The notes: generated by a model not told the origin, from the sequence alone. A stretch of 64,000 bases of DNA from Filibacter tadaridae (GCF_900609045.1 NZ_UXAV01000039.1:1-64000), one strand, 5' to 3'. Positions 42,696-52,979 are shown, counted from the stretch's first letter. A program made the numbers and translations.

Positions 42696-44519
42696 TTATT
42701 TATTTTTCAATATAAGAGATTCGAGTTCATTTAATTTTTCTTCGAAGACGCGGCATGCTTCTTCGATTGGCGCTGCACTTGTCATATCGACGCCGGCTTT
42801 TTTCAGTACTTCAATCGGATAATCGGATGAACCCGCTTTTAAGAAGTTATTTACATAACGTTCTACTGCCGGCTCCCCTTCTGTAAGTATCTGATTACTA
42901 AGTGCAACCGCTGCACTGTAGCCTGTTGCATATTGATATACATAATAATTATAGTAGAAATGAGGAATTCGGGCCCATTCCAAGCCGATTTCTTCATCAA
43001 CAACAAGATTTTCACCAAAATACTTTTTGTTCAAAGCGTAATATTCTTCAGTTAGTTTTTCGGCAGTTAAGGCGACACCATCTTGGTCCAATTTGTGGAT
43101 CAAATGCTCGAATTCAGCGAACATTGTTTGGCGAAAAACAGTTCCACGGAACCCGTCCAACCAATGATTTAATAAGTAGATACGTTTTTGTTCGTCATCA
43201 ATCGTTTTCAATAAGTGATCATTTAAAATCGCTTCATTCACAGTAGATGCAACTTCTGCAACGAAAATGGAATAACCACTGTAGATGAATGGCTGGCTCT
43301 TACGTGAATAATAACTGTGCACACTATGGCCGAACTCATGCGCCAGTGTGAATAAGTTACTTACATTGTTTTGCCAGTTCATTAGAATATACGGGTTTGT
43401 CCCATATGCGCCCGATGAATAAGCACCTGAACGTTTGCCTTTGTTTTCGCGGACGTCCACCCAACGACTATCAAGCCCTTTTTTAACGATGGACACGTAC
43501 TCTTCACCAAGTGGATGGAAACTTTCGAGCATTTTTTTACTTGCATCCTCATACGAAATCTTCATGTCGGCATCTTTAACAAGTGGTGCATAGAGATCCC
43601 ACATATGAAGTTCATCCAGCGCAAATACTTTTTTTCGTAAAGCAACATAACGTTGCAGCAAATGAACATTTTTATTAATCGTCGTTACAAGGTTTTCATA
43701 TACTTGTTCGGGTATATGGTTGTTTGACATTGCCGCTTCACGAGCTGAGCCGTAATTACGGATACGCGCGTTGACATTGTCACGCTTCACATTTCCGGAT
43801 AATGTTGAAGCGAACGTGTTCTGAAACTGCCCATAAGTTGCGTACATAGCTTTGAATGCTTCTTCACGAACTTTCGTGTCGCTGCTTTCAAGGAAATTAA
43901 TGAAACGACCGTGGGATAATTCTACTTCTTCTCCGTTTTCATCTTTCACAGTTGGGAATGTCAAATCCGCATTATTCAACATGCTGAACGTTTCGGCAGA
44001 TTTACCAGTAACCTCCGATAATTGTGCTAGCAATGCCTCTTGCTCTGCCGGTAAAACATGAGGACGTTGTTTGTTGATTTCTTCAAATTCCTGTTTATAA
44101 AGACGTAGTTCTTCATATTCTTCTACAGTCTTATTCAACTCGGCTTCCTTGATTGACAGTAATTCCGGCAAGAAAAATGAAAGTGCAGTCGATGCTTTTA
44201 CAAGCAACGTTTTTGCACGGCTATCCATTGCTTGATAGAAACTGTTTGTTGTGTCCTGATCTGTTTTCAAGTGCGAATATGTGTAGAGACGACGCAACCT
44301 TTCCGAAACGCTATCACGATATGTTAGCGCTTCAAATAACGCTTCTGCACCATTTCCAAGAGTCCCTTTAAAAGACTCGGCCTTACCTAAAAACGCTTCG
44401 ATGTCGGCATATTCCTTATCCCACGCTTCGTCAGTTGCAAATATATCTTCAAGGCGCCATGTTTCCTCCACTTTTACTTCGTCACGTGTCAGTAATTTAT
44501 TCTTTGTCTTCGTTGTCAT
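42696..44519 (-). CDS. pepF: Oligoendopeptidase F
   Basis: A 607-residue M3B zinc metallopeptidase cutting 7-17-residue peptides in the cytosol. Zinc motif HEFGHSVHS with the downstream Glu in YSIFVAEVASTVNEAIL. Full family length. ATG with AAGGGGGAAA upstream. Located just after coiA, as in B. subtilis. Confidence 0.94.
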   Translation of the reverse strand: MTTKTKNKLLTRDEVKVEETWRLEDIFATDEAWDKEYADIEAFLGKAESFKGTLGNGAEALFEALTYRDSVSERLRRLYTYSHLKTDQDTTNSFYQAMDSRAKTLLVKASTALSFFLPELLSIKEAELNKTVEEYEELRLYKQEFEEINKQRPHVLPAEQEALLAQLSEVTGKSAETFSMLNNADLTFPTVKDENGEEVELSHGRFINFLESSDTKVREEAFKAMYATYGQFQNTFASTLSGNVKRDNVNARIRNYGSAREAAMSNNHIPEQVYENLVTTINKNVHLLQRYVALRKKVFALDELHMWDLYAPLVKDADMKISYEDASKKMLESFHPLGEEYVSIVKKGLDSRWVDVRENKGKRSGAYSSGAYGTNPYILMNWQNNVSNLFTLAHEFGHSVHSYYSRKSQPFIYSGYSIFVAEVASTVNEAILNDHLLKTIDDEQKRIYLLNHWLDGFRGTVFRQTMFAEFEHLIHKLDQDGVALTAEKLTEEYYALNKKYFGENLVVDEEIGLEWARIPHFYYNYYVYQYATGYSAAVALSNQILTEGEPAVERYVNNFLKAGSSDYPIEVLKKAGVDMTSAAPIEEACRVFEEKLNELESLILKNK

Positions 44520-44582
44520 CTGTTTTCCCCCTTCTCCCGCTATTTCGGGAAGCGAATCAATACTATTTTCTCAATTTTCATA

Positions 44583-45716
44583 TCAATTTGCAAGGAATCT
44601 ATCTGATATTAATTTGAAAATATTAATTTCATTAAAAGCTACATTTTCACGTGAAGAATTAATACCTATTGAGAGAAGAAAATTCCGGTAAGCAAGGCAT
44701 GCTTGAATTTTTCTCTCAGAATTATTTTCTTGACAATCCATTAGTTTCCGAATAAGATTTTCCGTTAATTGATGGAAACCAATACCTTTCCTTCTTACAA
44801 AATAGACGATTGCTAATTGCCACTCACAATCATGTTCCTGAAATGCATCGGCAAATGGAACAGGTATTCCAACCCACGATGGAAGGTTTGTGGGTAGAAA
44901 TCTTAGCTCGTAACATTTCCGTAAAAAGGGATCTCTTACTCCCCTTCTATTCAATAAAATACGGGACTGAAGAAAATCATTGCGCATGGAAGCAAAGAGC
45001 GCTGCATATCGTTCAAGTTCATCTTTCGATGGTGCATTTGGTTCTGCAAAAGGGAATGTTTGATAATGGATGGATAATGAGCGATGGATGCCTATGTAGC
45101 GTTTTCCTGCTACATGAATAAGACTACTGAAATAATGGAATCGTTTCGTCTGGGGATTAAAAGTGAGGAGAACAAGTTCTTCCGGGGACTTACGCATAAA
45201 GAATTGCTCATGAAACTTTGAAAAATGGAATACACCTACACCTTCGGCCAGTGTGTTGAATTTTGCTGGGGTTTGCAAAATCCAAATCGGTTCCATGTCA
45301 ATACTTCGGTAACCGTCAGTCCTTGATATTACATCGGCTGTCGGTATTATACTACATTGGAATTCAATCGGTATTTTTGATATCTTGGTTGTGACAAGAA
45401 GATCAGGCCGTTGTGATACCATTTTCAAAAAAGGTTCCAATTGCACGGCACTTGAGTGCGTTTGAAAAAAAGAGAATAACAGCATCTTGCCTAGTAAATG
45501 TTCTTTTGACTCACCTTCAGAAAAATCGGCAACACAAGCAGTATCTTTTCGGTGAGCAAAGTGCGGGATATTAATATCCCCTATTTTTAACTGGACTTGC
45601 TCTTTACATTGGCAACAATAAAAGTCTTTTGTTCTTCGCCACTCTCTTAATTGTTCCCTTTTCATTTCAAGTGACAGGGTAATCGCATGACCTTCGAGTG
45701 TTTGTGCGGTTAGTAT
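44583..45716 (-). CDS. coiA: Competence protein CoiA (probable ATA start)
   Basis: A 377-residue CoiA-family nuclease-like protein for transformation. The family's N-terminal 'LTA...G..I.L' stretch is present as ILTAQTLEGHAITLSLE, but it lies upstream of the first ATG (45665). No ATG, GTG or TTG opens this frame; ATA at 45714-45716 stands 7 nt after GGAGGGG. The Cys cluster DFYCCQCKEQVQLK and HFAHRK follow, with the nuclease-like core ESKEHLLGK and IPIEFQCS. A weak start would keep expression low, or the gene could be impaired. Confidence 0.82.
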   Translation of the reverse strand: MLTAQTLEGHAITLSLEMKREQLREWRRTKDFYCCQCKEQVQLKIGDINIPHFAHRKDTACVADFSEGESKEHLLGKMLLFSFFQTHSSAVQLEPFLKMVSQRPDLLVTTKISKIPIEFQCSIIPTADVISRTDGYRSIDMEPIWILQTPAKFNTLAEGVGVFHFSKFHEQFFMRKSPEELVLLTFNPQTKRFHYFSSLIHVAGKRYIGIHRSLSIHYQTFPFAEPNAPSKDELERYAALFASMRNDFLQSRILLNRRGVRDPFLRKCYELRFLPTNLPSWVGIPVPFADAFQEHDCEWQLAIVYFVRRKGIGFHQLTENLIRKLMDCQENNSERKIQACLAYRNFLLSIGINSSRENVAFNEINIFKLISDRFLAN

Positions 45717-45771
45717 TTTTCTTCCCCTCCTTCTTAATCCAATATTACAAAAGTTCTAACTAAAATGCAAC

Positions 45772-45802
45772 CAAAAAAACAGCAACTAATTAAAGTTGCT
45801 GT
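45772..45802 (-). terminator. Terminator of mecA
   Basis: Perfect 9-bp ACAGCAACT / AGTTGCTGT stem with a minus-strand T-run (TTTTTTTGG). Confidence 0.82.
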
Positions 45803-45816
45803 CTCTTAATGATTGT

Positions 45817-46476
45817 TTACTTTCCAAAATAATATTGTACGTTCGTAAATACATCGGAGTCCATGATGACGGTTCCGTATTCTTCAATACGATGAATGGT
45901 CATATTTGATGGTGTACCATATTCTGATAGCACGCTGAATAGGTCCGTTTTACGGGAATCATCCATCAATTCAGGATTAAATGTCATATGCAGGTAATAC
46001 TTACCTTCATAAGAATGAAGCGAAGTTCCAACTTCGTAACCCATTACACGACTTGCAAGTGCAATGAGGTCATCGAATTCTGGAAAGACAAACATATTTT
46101 CGAGCCATTCAAATGTTTTCTCATCTGTTTCTTGCATGGAAGTTTCGTCATCTTCAAATACACTACTGCTTGGTTGGAACATTCTTTTTGTATCTTCAGG
46201 ACCGAACGGAGAATCGAGTGGGTCGCCTTCTGGTGATAGTTGTGCCCGAGTTACAGTCACTTCAATTCCACCACTCATGGCGTGAACTTGTATCCATAAT
46301 GGACCTTCCACTTCAAATTCAGCTTCATCGTTGACTTCGTCCATCATCTCCCAGAAGAGTTCTTCGCTTTTATCGCGATTATACCAAACTTCTTCACGTG
46401 TAAATCCACGTTCTTCAATATCGATATATGAGAGAAAAAACTTCACAGTATTTTCATTGATGCGCTCTATTTCCAT
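45817..46476 (-). CDS. mecA: Adaptor protein MecA
   Basis: A 219-residue ClpC adaptor. The N-terminal substrate-binding domain opens MEIERINENTVKFFLSYIDIEERGF. The C-terminal domain (about 125-219) ends with YGTVIMDSDVFTNVQYYFGK, the Clp-binding module. Delivers ComK and other targets to ClpCP. Lies between spx and coiA as in B. subtilis. Confidence 0.93.
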   Translation of the reverse strand: MEIERINENTVKFFLSYIDIEERGFTREEVWYNRDKSEELFWEMMDEVNDEAEFEVEGPLWIQVHAMSGGIEVTVTRAQLSPEGDPLDSPFGPEDTKRMFQPSSSVFEDDETSMQETDEKTFEWLENMFVFPEFDDLIALASRVMGYEVGTSLHSYEGKYYLHMTFNPELMDDSRKTDLFSVLSEYGTPSNMTIHRIEEYGTVIMDSDVFTNVQYYFGK

Positions 46477-46665
46477 CCCTTAATCTCTCCCTTCCTTTGG
46501 AAATGGCTTTCACCAATTCCTACTCTATTTTTTCCAAACGACCTACAATGCTTATACTTACTATATGACCGTCCGGCGAAATATGAAAGGGTTCTGCCTT
46601 AGGAAGTGTAACTTTAATAATACTAGCATTGTAGATAACATCCGTCGGGAAAGCAAGGGAAATAT

Positions 46666-46718
46666 AAAAGCCGATAGGTTTTCGGCATTTTTCAATGTCT
46701 GTTCCTATCAGCTTTTTT
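46666..46718 (-). terminator. Terminator of spx
   Basis: Arms AAAAGCCGATAGG and CCTATCAGCTTTT with a T-run on the minus strand. Confidence 0.8.
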
Positions 46719-46729
46719 AATCTTTATTA

Positions 46730-47125
46730 TTAATTAACCATGCGACGTGCTTCCATTAGCTGATAGGCCCTTACTTTTCTAGGTAGGAATCGACGGATTT
46801 CATCTTCATTATACCCCACCTGTAGCCTTTTTTCATCTAGAATGATTGGTCTTCTCAAAAGTCCTGGATGCTCTTGTATTAGCTCATAGAGACGTTGAAG
46901 TGGCAGGCTTTCTACATCTACATTCAACTTTTGGAATATTTTTGAGCGTGTAGAAATAATTTCATCTGTACCATCTTCGGTCATACGTAGAATTTCTTTT
47001 ATTTCATCAATATTTAGAGGTTCCGAAAAAATGTTACGTTCTGTATAGGGAATCTCATGTTCCTCCAACCATGCTTTAGCTTTTCTACATGATGTACAGC
47101 TTGGAGATGTGAATAATGTGACCAT
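46730..47125 (-). CDS. spx: Transcriptional regulator Spx
   Basis: A 131-residue ArsC-like regulator binding the RNA polymerase alpha C-terminal domain under disulfide stress. The redox switch CTSC lies at residues 10-13 ([17 protein letters not shown]). RPI and the C-terminal tail needed for ClpXP recognition are present. The ATG at 47125 gives the canonical MVTLF start. Partner adaptor yjbH is at 39665. Confidence 0.95.
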   Translation of the reverse strand: MVTLFTSPSCTSCRKAKAWLEEHEIPYTERNIFSEPLNIDEIKEILRMTEDGTDEIISTRSKIFQKLNVDVESLPLQRLYELIQEHPGLLRRPIILDEKRLQVGYNEDEIRRFLPRKVRAYQLMEARRMVN

Positions 47126-47137
47126 CATTGCTGACAC

Positions 47138-47322
47138 TTCCTTTCAGTCGGCTTGATCGTTATGACTTCTATTTCAATATTAATTAGAATAATTTTAAAC
47201 TGTGTTCTTATAGTACATATTATACACATAATCATTCTCAATGAATACACTTTTTTAAAATTATTTCACAAACAATTGTACACTGTCACAATTCGGCTAT
47301 ACTATTGACTTTATTACTATAG
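47138..47322. other. AT-rich spx upstream region
   Basis: Non-coding DNA upstream of spx, expected to hold its promoters. No consensus pair was called. It continues into the gene remnant at 47323. Confidence 0.4.
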
Positions 47323-47604
47323 CAAGAAGTATTCCCTTATTCTTATCTGTTATACCCGGACATAAATTTTGTTAAACATCCCTTTGTTAATTCATTCATT
47401 TTCTCAATTAGAAAGCTAGAACAAAAAGAACTGTATGATTTCTTTCTGTACTATATAGTACGTTTGTTAGCTTCAAAAGGTTTCCACGCAAAAAAACCAG
47501 AAACAGGTAGATTCGTTTCTGGTTGGTCATTTATAGATGTTGAAAAAGAGAATTTCATTGAATTCGCAGCGAAGCTCAGAAATGACTTTGACTCCCCCTT
47601 TTAA
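47323..47604 (+). pseudogene. Possible gene remnant upstream of spx
   Basis: A 93-codon open frame with plausible coding composition (ELYDFFLYYIVRLLASKGFH, PETGRFVSGWSFIDVEKE, FIEFAAKLRNDFDSPF), ending in TAA. There is no ATG or GTG in frame and no ribosome site, so it looks like the 3' part of a decayed gene. Family not recognised. Confidence 0.35.
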
Positions 47605-47642
47605 GGAGCCTTCACTTCGTTTTCATGGGTAATTAAATCCTG

Positions 47643-48848
47643 TCAGGGTTTGTAAGTAACGCCCGATGTATAACTGTTACCCGCATTCCATAGTAAATAC
47701 TCATCGATGCCATTATCTTTTAATCCTTTGATTTGCGCATTGACTTCCTTTTTTCCGTAGCGTAAATAATTTCCAGAGCCAAGCCAAGGTGCACTGAAGT
47801 CTTGGATCCAAGGCCTTGATTCGGGCGCATTTTCCAGTTCAGCCAGTTTGGCATTTTCGACTTTTGCATATTCGGAGACAAGTTTATAGGGTTCTAGATC
47901 TGGTTTTGCGATTCCAAAATACGACGTCCAATGACTAGGATAGATCATTGAAGAAATCACATCTACATTATCTGCTATCCTCGTGAAGTTTTGACCAATT
48001 CCAGGTGCTTCAGGAAGTGTTGCAGCGTACCCGAAAATGTCCACGGAGACATCTACGCCATATGGCTTCAATTGTTCACTGGCGTAAGCTACAAAGTCTG
48101 TTACGGCCTCTACACGCCGTTGTACAGGGTCTAGCTCAGATTCTCCATATTTACCAAAAGTGTATTCCAAAGTGTCGCTACGGTTTTCAAAACCTTCAGG
48201 GAAACGGACGTAGTCGAACTGAATTTCTTGGAAGCCCATTTTTGCAGCTTCAATTGCTATGTCCACGTTGTGATCCCAAACTTCTTTCATGAATGGATTC
48301 ACAAATGATTCTCCGCGTCCATTTTTCCAAATAGAATTCCCATCCATGTAAGAAAGTTCAGGACGTTTTTCAGCAAGTACACTGTCTTTGAAAACAACGA
48401 TACGTGCAATCGGGTAAATCTTCTTCTCTTCTAATGTTTTAAGCATAGCTATCGGATCTTTGATATAGTTTTTTCCAATATCCATTGCTTTTAGCGGAGA
48501 ATCATCTGCTGGTTTATATGTAATATTTCCGTAATCATCTTTAATATCAATAACCATTGCATTCAAATCTGTTGTATCCATAAGGTCCACAAGTTTTGCA
48601 AAACGGGCCCCTCCTGCGGAATGACCTGTTACATAGACACCGCGCACTGCATCTGGGTAGTCAAATGTTAAACCTGAATCATATTTATATAATGCTGATG
48701 CAGCTACACTATTTTCATCAATTGCTTGAAATCCATATGTACGTCCTGCGAAATCTTCAACCTTTGCATCATCTTCAGCGTGCGCAATAACCGGAACGGT
48801 AAGAATCGTCGCAATTGTTGCAGCTGATATCCATTTTATAATATTCAT
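47643..48848 (-). CDS. Secreted DUF4015 glycoside-hydrolase-like protein
   Basis: A 401-residue protein with a Sec signal (MNIIKWISAATIATILTVPVIAHA). The TIM-barrel-like domain opens VRGVYVTGHSAGG and has the DUF4015 putative glycoside hydrolase hallmarks: NAMVIDIKDDYGNITY, EIQFDYVRFPEG, VSVDIFGYAA and DVISSMIYPSHW. Asp and Glu residues in these strands are candidate catalytic acids. The ATG at 48848 is chosen since the upstream GTG would place charged residues before the signal. Substrate unknown; cell-wall or exopolysaccharide is possible. Confidence 0.83.
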   Translation of the reverse strand: MNIIKWISAATIATILTVPVIAHAEDDAKVEDFAGRTYGFQAIDENSVAASALYKYDSGLTFDYPDAVRGVYVTGHSAGGARFAKLVDLMDTTDLNAMVIDIKDDYGNITYKPADDSPLKAMDIGKNYIKDPIAMLKTLEEKKIYPIARIVVFKDSVLAEKRPELSYMDGNSIWKNGRGESFVNPFMKEVWDHNVDIAIEAAKMGFQEIQFDYVRFPEGFENRSDTLEYTFGKYGESELDPVQRRVEAVTDFVAYASEQLKPYGVDVSVDIFGYAATLPEAPGIGQNFTRIADNVDVISSMIYPSHWTSYFGIAKPDLEPYKLVSEYAKVENAKLAELENAPESRPWIQDFSAPWLGSGNYLRYGKKEVNAQIKGLKDNGIDEYLLWNAGNSYTSGVTYKP

Positions 48849-48913
48849 GCAAGCATCGTCCTTCCTTTTCACTCATTCTATCAAACTGAACAATTGAATA
48901 ATAGCGAAATGCA

Positions 48914-48952
48914 TAACAAAACCGATTTTCTTGTCGAAAACCGGTTTTGTTA
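48914..48952 (-). terminator. Terminator of opp operon
   Basis: Perfect 11-bp TAACAAAACCG / CGGTTTTGTTA stem after oppF; T-run weak. Confidence 0.6.
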
Positions 48953-48962
48953 TTTGGTCATA

Positions 48963-49889
48963 TTAAGCCTTTTTGAATGAATCGAACTCGCGTTGAGAGC
49001 AGAGGACAAAATGTCCTGGTGTTACTTCACGCATTGTCACTTCTTCATCATCAAGGTATTTATGGGATTTCGGGTCGTACCCCTTCCTTACGCGGTTCCG
49101 TTCATAATTGGGATCCGGTAGAGGAATTGCAGAAAGTAAGGATTGTGTATACGGATGGAGAGGTGCCGTGTATAGGGTTTCAGCAGGTCCGATTTCAACC
49201 AATTTGCCGAAATACATAACTCCAATCCGGTCGGAAATATATTTTACCATCGACAAATCATGTGCGATGAATAAATATGTTAATCCTTTTTCTTCTTGGA
49301 GCTCTTTCAATAAGTTAACAACTTGCGCTTGAATAGAAACGTCCAACGCAGAAATCGGTTCATCTGCAATGATGAATTCAGGTTCAACAGCAAGTGCACG
49401 CGCAATTCCTAAACGTTGACGCTGTCCACCCGAGAATTCATGTGGATAACGATTGGCGTGTTCGCGGTTCAAGCCTACCGTTTCAAGTAGCTCATTAACA
49501 CGTGCTGTTCGTTCTTTAGTACCTTTCACAAGTCCGTGGATATCAAGCCCTTCAGCGATGATATCAAGTACTTTCATACGCGGATTCAATGATGCATACG
49601 GGTCCTGGAAAATCATTTGCATCTTACGGTTGAACATTTTTAGGTCTTTCTTCGATTTTTTATTGTGGACATCGATGCCATCATAGATGACTTCCCCGCC
49701 CGTTGCATTATAAAGACGGATGATTGTACGACCTGTTGTTGATTTACCGCAACCCGATTCACCAACCAAACCTAATGTTTCACCTTTGTAAATGTCAAAT
49801 GTAATATCGTCAACGGCACGAACTTCATTCTTTTTTCCTTCATTAAAATATTGTTTCAAGTTTTTAATCTCAAGTAACTTTTTAGCCAT
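48963..49889 (-). CDS. oppF: Oligopeptide ABC transporter ATPase OppF
   Basis: A 308-residue ATPase. Walker A GESGCGKSTTG, signature FSGGQRQR, Walker B FIIADEPISALD, and the Opp/Dpp C-terminal extension (HPYTQSLLSAIPLPDP). Shares one base with oppD (start/stop overlap). Pairs with OppD to power peptide import used for nutrition and peptide signalling. Confidence 0.92.
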   Translation of the reverse strand: MAKKLLEIKNLKQYFNEGKKNEVRAVDDITFDIYKGETLGLVGESGCGKSTTGRTIIRLYNATGGEVIYDGIDVHNKKSKKDLKMFNRKMQMIFQDPYASLNPRMKVLDIIAEGLDIHGLVKGTKERTARVNELLETVGLNREHANRYPHEFSGGQRQRLGIARALAVEPEFIIADEPISALDVSIQAQVVNLLKELQEEKGLTYLFIAHDLSMVKYISDRIGVMYFGKLVEIGPAETLYTAPLHPYTQSLLSAIPLPDPNYERNRVRKGYDPKSHKYLDDEEVTMREVTPGHFVLCSQREFDSFKKA

Positions 49890-50953
49890 TAGTTCGCACC
49901 TCCTGCATTACCCGTATAATACCGACTGCCAGGAAAAGTTTTCATACGCTCTACGATGCCGACAGGTGGATCCACTTGAGGCGCATCGGGATGAAGCAAC
50001 CATGTCGCAGCATAGTGAGTATCGCTTACTTTAAACATTGGCGGCGTTTGTTCCAAATCTATTTTCAGTGCATATTCACTTCGTAGGGCAAATGCATCCC
50101 CTTTAGGCGGCGCCAATAAGTCAGGCGGCGTTCCGGGAATCGCGTAGAGTTTGTCCTCAGCCGCATCTAATGAAGGCATAGAACTTAAAAGTCCCCATGT
50201 ATATGGATGTTGCGGATTGTAGAATATCTCGTCTACTGTTCCTACTTCAACAATTTGTCCACCATACATAACAGCAACGCGATCTGCTACGTTCGCTACA
50301 ACCCCAAGGTCATGCGTGATGAAAATGATGGATGTATCAATCTTTTGTTGCAAGTCTTTCATTAGTTCCAAAATTTGTCCTTGAATGGTAACGTCAAGTG
50401 CGGTTGTCGGTTCATCCGCAATTAACAGCTTTGGATTACATGCAAGTGCTACTGCAATAACAATACGTTGGCGCTGTCCTCCAGAGAATTGGTGGGGGTA
50501 TTGTTTCATCCGTAATTCCGGTTTCGGCATCCCAACAAGACCTAGAAGTTCAATGGACTTTTTCCGAGCGTCCGCTTTACTAAGTTTTTGGTGTTTTAAT
50601 AACGGCTCCATAATTTGTCTTCCGATTGGCATTGTGGGATTGAGTGAAGTCATCGGATCTTGGAAGATCATTGAAATATCTTTCCCACGTACTTTTTGCA
50701 TTTCTTTTTCAGAGATTTTAAGAAGATCTTTACCGCCGAATAAAATCTCGCCATTTTTAAATTCAGTACTAGACTCTGGAAGAAGACGCATTATCGATTT
50801 AGTCGTTACCGATTTACCCGAGCCGGATTCACCGACAATCGCCAGCGTTTCTCCTTTGTTCACTTCAAAGTTCACGCCTCTAATTGCTTTCACTTCACCT
50901 GCAAATGTGTGGAAGGAAAGCTCCAGGTTTTTCACTTCAATTACTTTTTCCAT
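49889..50953 (-). CDS. oppD: Oligopeptide ABC transporter ATPase OppD
   Basis: A 354-residue ATPase with Walker A GESGSGKSVTT, signature FSGGQRQR, Walker B LLIADEPTTALD, and the C-terminal Opp extension (HPYTWGLLSSMPSLD...PPDLLAPPKGDAF). GGAGGAAAG precedes ATG; 14 bp after oppC. Confidence 0.93.
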   Translation of the reverse strand: MEKVIEVKNLELSFHTFAGEVKAIRGVNFEVNKGETLAIVGESGSGKSVTTKSIMRLLPESSTEFKNGEILFGGKDLLKISEKEMQKVRGKDISMIFQDPMTSLNPTMPIGRQIMEPLLKHQKLSKADARKKSIELLGLVGMPKPELRMKQYPHQFSGGQRQRIVIAVALACNPKLLIADEPTTALDVTIQGQILELMKDLQQKIDTSIIFITHDLGVVANVADRVAVMYGGQIVEVGTVDEIFYNPQHPYTWGLLSSMPSLDAAEDKLYAIPGTPPDLLAPPKGDAFALRSEYALKIDLEQTPPMFKVSDTHYAATWLLHPDAPQVDPPVGIVERMKTFPGSRYYTGNAGGAN

Positions 50954-50967
50954 TTCACTTTCCTCCT

Positions 50968-51987
50968 TTAATCTTTCATTTTCGGATCAAGTGCATCACG
51001 TAATCCGTCACCGATCAAGTTGAATGCAATCATCAGTAGACTGATAAGCACTGCCGGGAAAAACAACATATGGGGCTGGTATTCAAGAAACTTATAGCCG
51101 TCATTGATAAGTGTCCCAAGTGAAGCGGCTGGTGCTTGCAGACCAAGTCCGATAAAGCTTAAGAATGCTTCAAAGAATATCGCAGTCGGAATGGTGAACA
51201 TCATATTGATGATGATAATAGCCATTATATTCGGAAGTAAATGTTTCCCGATAATTCGGCTATCACTTGCACCAAGTGTTTTAGCCGCCAGAACGAATTC
51301 CTGATTTTTGAATTTCAGCACTTGTCCACGTACAATCCGCGACATGCCAATCCAACCCGTTATGGATATTGCGATAATAATCGCCCATATTCCCGGTTCC
51401 ATAACCAGGAGCATCAGTATGACGATGACAAGGGTCGGTATTCCGATTAAGACCTCGACAATCCGTTGCATAATATCATCTGTACGACCACCATAGTAAG
51501 CGGAGATACCTCCGTAAAGCACACCGATGAACACGTCAATAATCGCTGCGACTAACGCAATGTAAAGTGAGATTCGTGTACCCATCCATAAGCGTGAAAA
51601 TAGGTCGCGCCCAAGACTATCTGTTCCGAACCAATAATATTCATCTATTTTTTTCACTTCATATATGTCTAATGTTTTCGTTCCCAACTTACCCTGACCG
51701 TCAGCAATCCCCCACTTCTCGAGACCAGGTATTTTAGGCGGCAAGTTTGCATGTGTTACATTCACTTCTTGCGGGTCGAATTTAACCATGTAAGGTCCCA
51801 CAAACGCCATAATGACGATGAATGCTAGGATGAACATACTAATAATCGCAGCCTTATTTTTACGAATACGAAGCCATGCATCCTGCCAGAAACTTAAGCT
51901 TGGTTTAGTAATTTTTTCGGCATGTGTACTATCTATTGTAATTCGTTCAAATGAATCTTTAGGTAGTTTCTCTAAGTTGTTAGTCAT
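50968..51987 (-). CDS. oppC: Oligopeptide ABC transporter permease OppC
   Basis: A 339-residue permease with a long cytosolic N-terminus, six membrane segments and the EAA loop AAKTLGASDSRIIGKHLLPN. An extracytoplasmic insert of about 60 residues follows helix 1. Start overlaps the oppB stop by 1 bp. Confidence 0.92.
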   Translation of the reverse strand: MTNNLEKLPKDSFERITIDSTHAEKITKPSLSFWQDAWLRIRKNKAAIISMFILAFIVIMAFVGPYMVKFDPQEVNVTHANLPPKIPGLEKWGIADGQGKLGTKTLDIYEVKKIDEYYWFGTDSLGRDLFSRLWMGTRISLYIALVAAIIDVFIGVLYGGISAYYGGRTDDIMQRIVEVLIGIPTLVIVILMLLVMEPGIWAIIIAISITGWIGMSRIVRGQVLKFKNQEFVLAAKTLGASDSRIIGKHLLPNIMAIIIINMMFTIPTAIFFEAFLSFIGLGLQAPAASLGTLINDGYKFLEYQPHMLFFPAVLISLLMIAFNLIGDGLRDALDPKMKD

Positions 51988-52916
51988 TACTTGTCACCCC
52001 CGGCCAAACGAATACGCGGATCAATGATTCCATAAAGAATATCCACGATTAAAATAATTACAATGAGGAATACGGAGAAGAACATTGTCGTACCCATAAT
52101 GACAGAGAAGTCATTTGAATTGATGGATTTTACGAACTGTTCACCGATACCAGGGATTGCAAAAATTTGTTCAACAACTAGCGACCCTGTTAGCAAACCT
52201 GCAGCAACCGGACCCAACACTGTTACAAGCGGGATAAGCGCGTTACGGAATGCATGTTTGAAAGCGATTTCAAACCAGTTGGCACCTTTTGCTTTTGCGA
52301 GCATTATATAGTCCGAACTTAACACTTCAATCATTTCTGTTCGGATGAATCGTGCGGCTATCGCTATCGGACCCATTGCAAGCGCGATTGATGGCAGAAT
52401 ACTAGATGTCCAGCCATCCCATAAACCTACCGGTAGTATTTGCCAATGAACAGCAAACACATATTGGAGTAATGCGGCAAACACAAATGAAGGAATGGAT
52501 ATACCAAGGATTGCAACAATTGTACTTCCATAATCCCATATTGTATTTTGTTTCAAAGCCGCAATCATACCCAGTATAATCCCTATTATCGTACCAACGA
52601 AGATAGCCTGCGCTCCAAGGATTGCGGAATACTTCAGTTTTTTCACAATAAGATAGGATACGTCCACATTCTTATATTGGAACGAAGTACCGAAGTCTCC
52701 TTGCACAAGATTACCCATATAGCGTACATATTGAACGGGAATCGGATCGTTCAGACCATACTTTTCATAAACAACTTCCCGTTGTTCAACGGATAATTTT
52801 GCTGCGGATGCAAGCGGGGAACCTGGAAGCAATTTCATAAGAATGAACGTAAATGAAGCAATTAGAAAGAGTGATAGAAACATATAAACAACACGTTTAG
52901 TAATATATTTTGTCAT
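51987..52916 (-). CDS. oppB: Oligopeptide ABC transporter permease OppB
   Basis: A 309-residue permease with six membrane segments. YITKRVVYMFLSLFLIASFTF forms helix 1, and the EAA loop is AKAKGANWFEIAFKHAFRNALIP. ATG at 52916 is preferred: AGGAGGTG lies 5 nt before, whereas the upstream in-frame start precedes the ribosome site. Confidence 0.92.
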   Translation of the reverse strand: MTKYITKRVVYMFLSLFLIASFTFILMKLLPGSPLASAAKLSVEQREVVYEKYGLNDPIPVQYVRYMGNLVQGDFGTSFQYKNVDVSYLIVKKLKYSAILGAQAIFVGTIIGIILGMIAALKQNTIWDYGSTIVAILGISIPSFVFAALLQYVFAVHWQILPVGLWDGWTSSILPSIALAMGPIAIAARFIRTEMIEVLSSDYIMLAKAKGANWFEIAFKHAFRNALIPLVTVLGPVAAGLLTGSLVVEQIFAIPGIGEQFVKSINSNDFSVIMGTTMFFSVFLIVIILIVDILYGIIDPRIRLAGGDK

Positions 52917-52979
52917 CTTTGCACCTCCTGCAAGTCTCACTATGTAGAATATAACAAATTTTGAGATAGTTTCTCTTCA

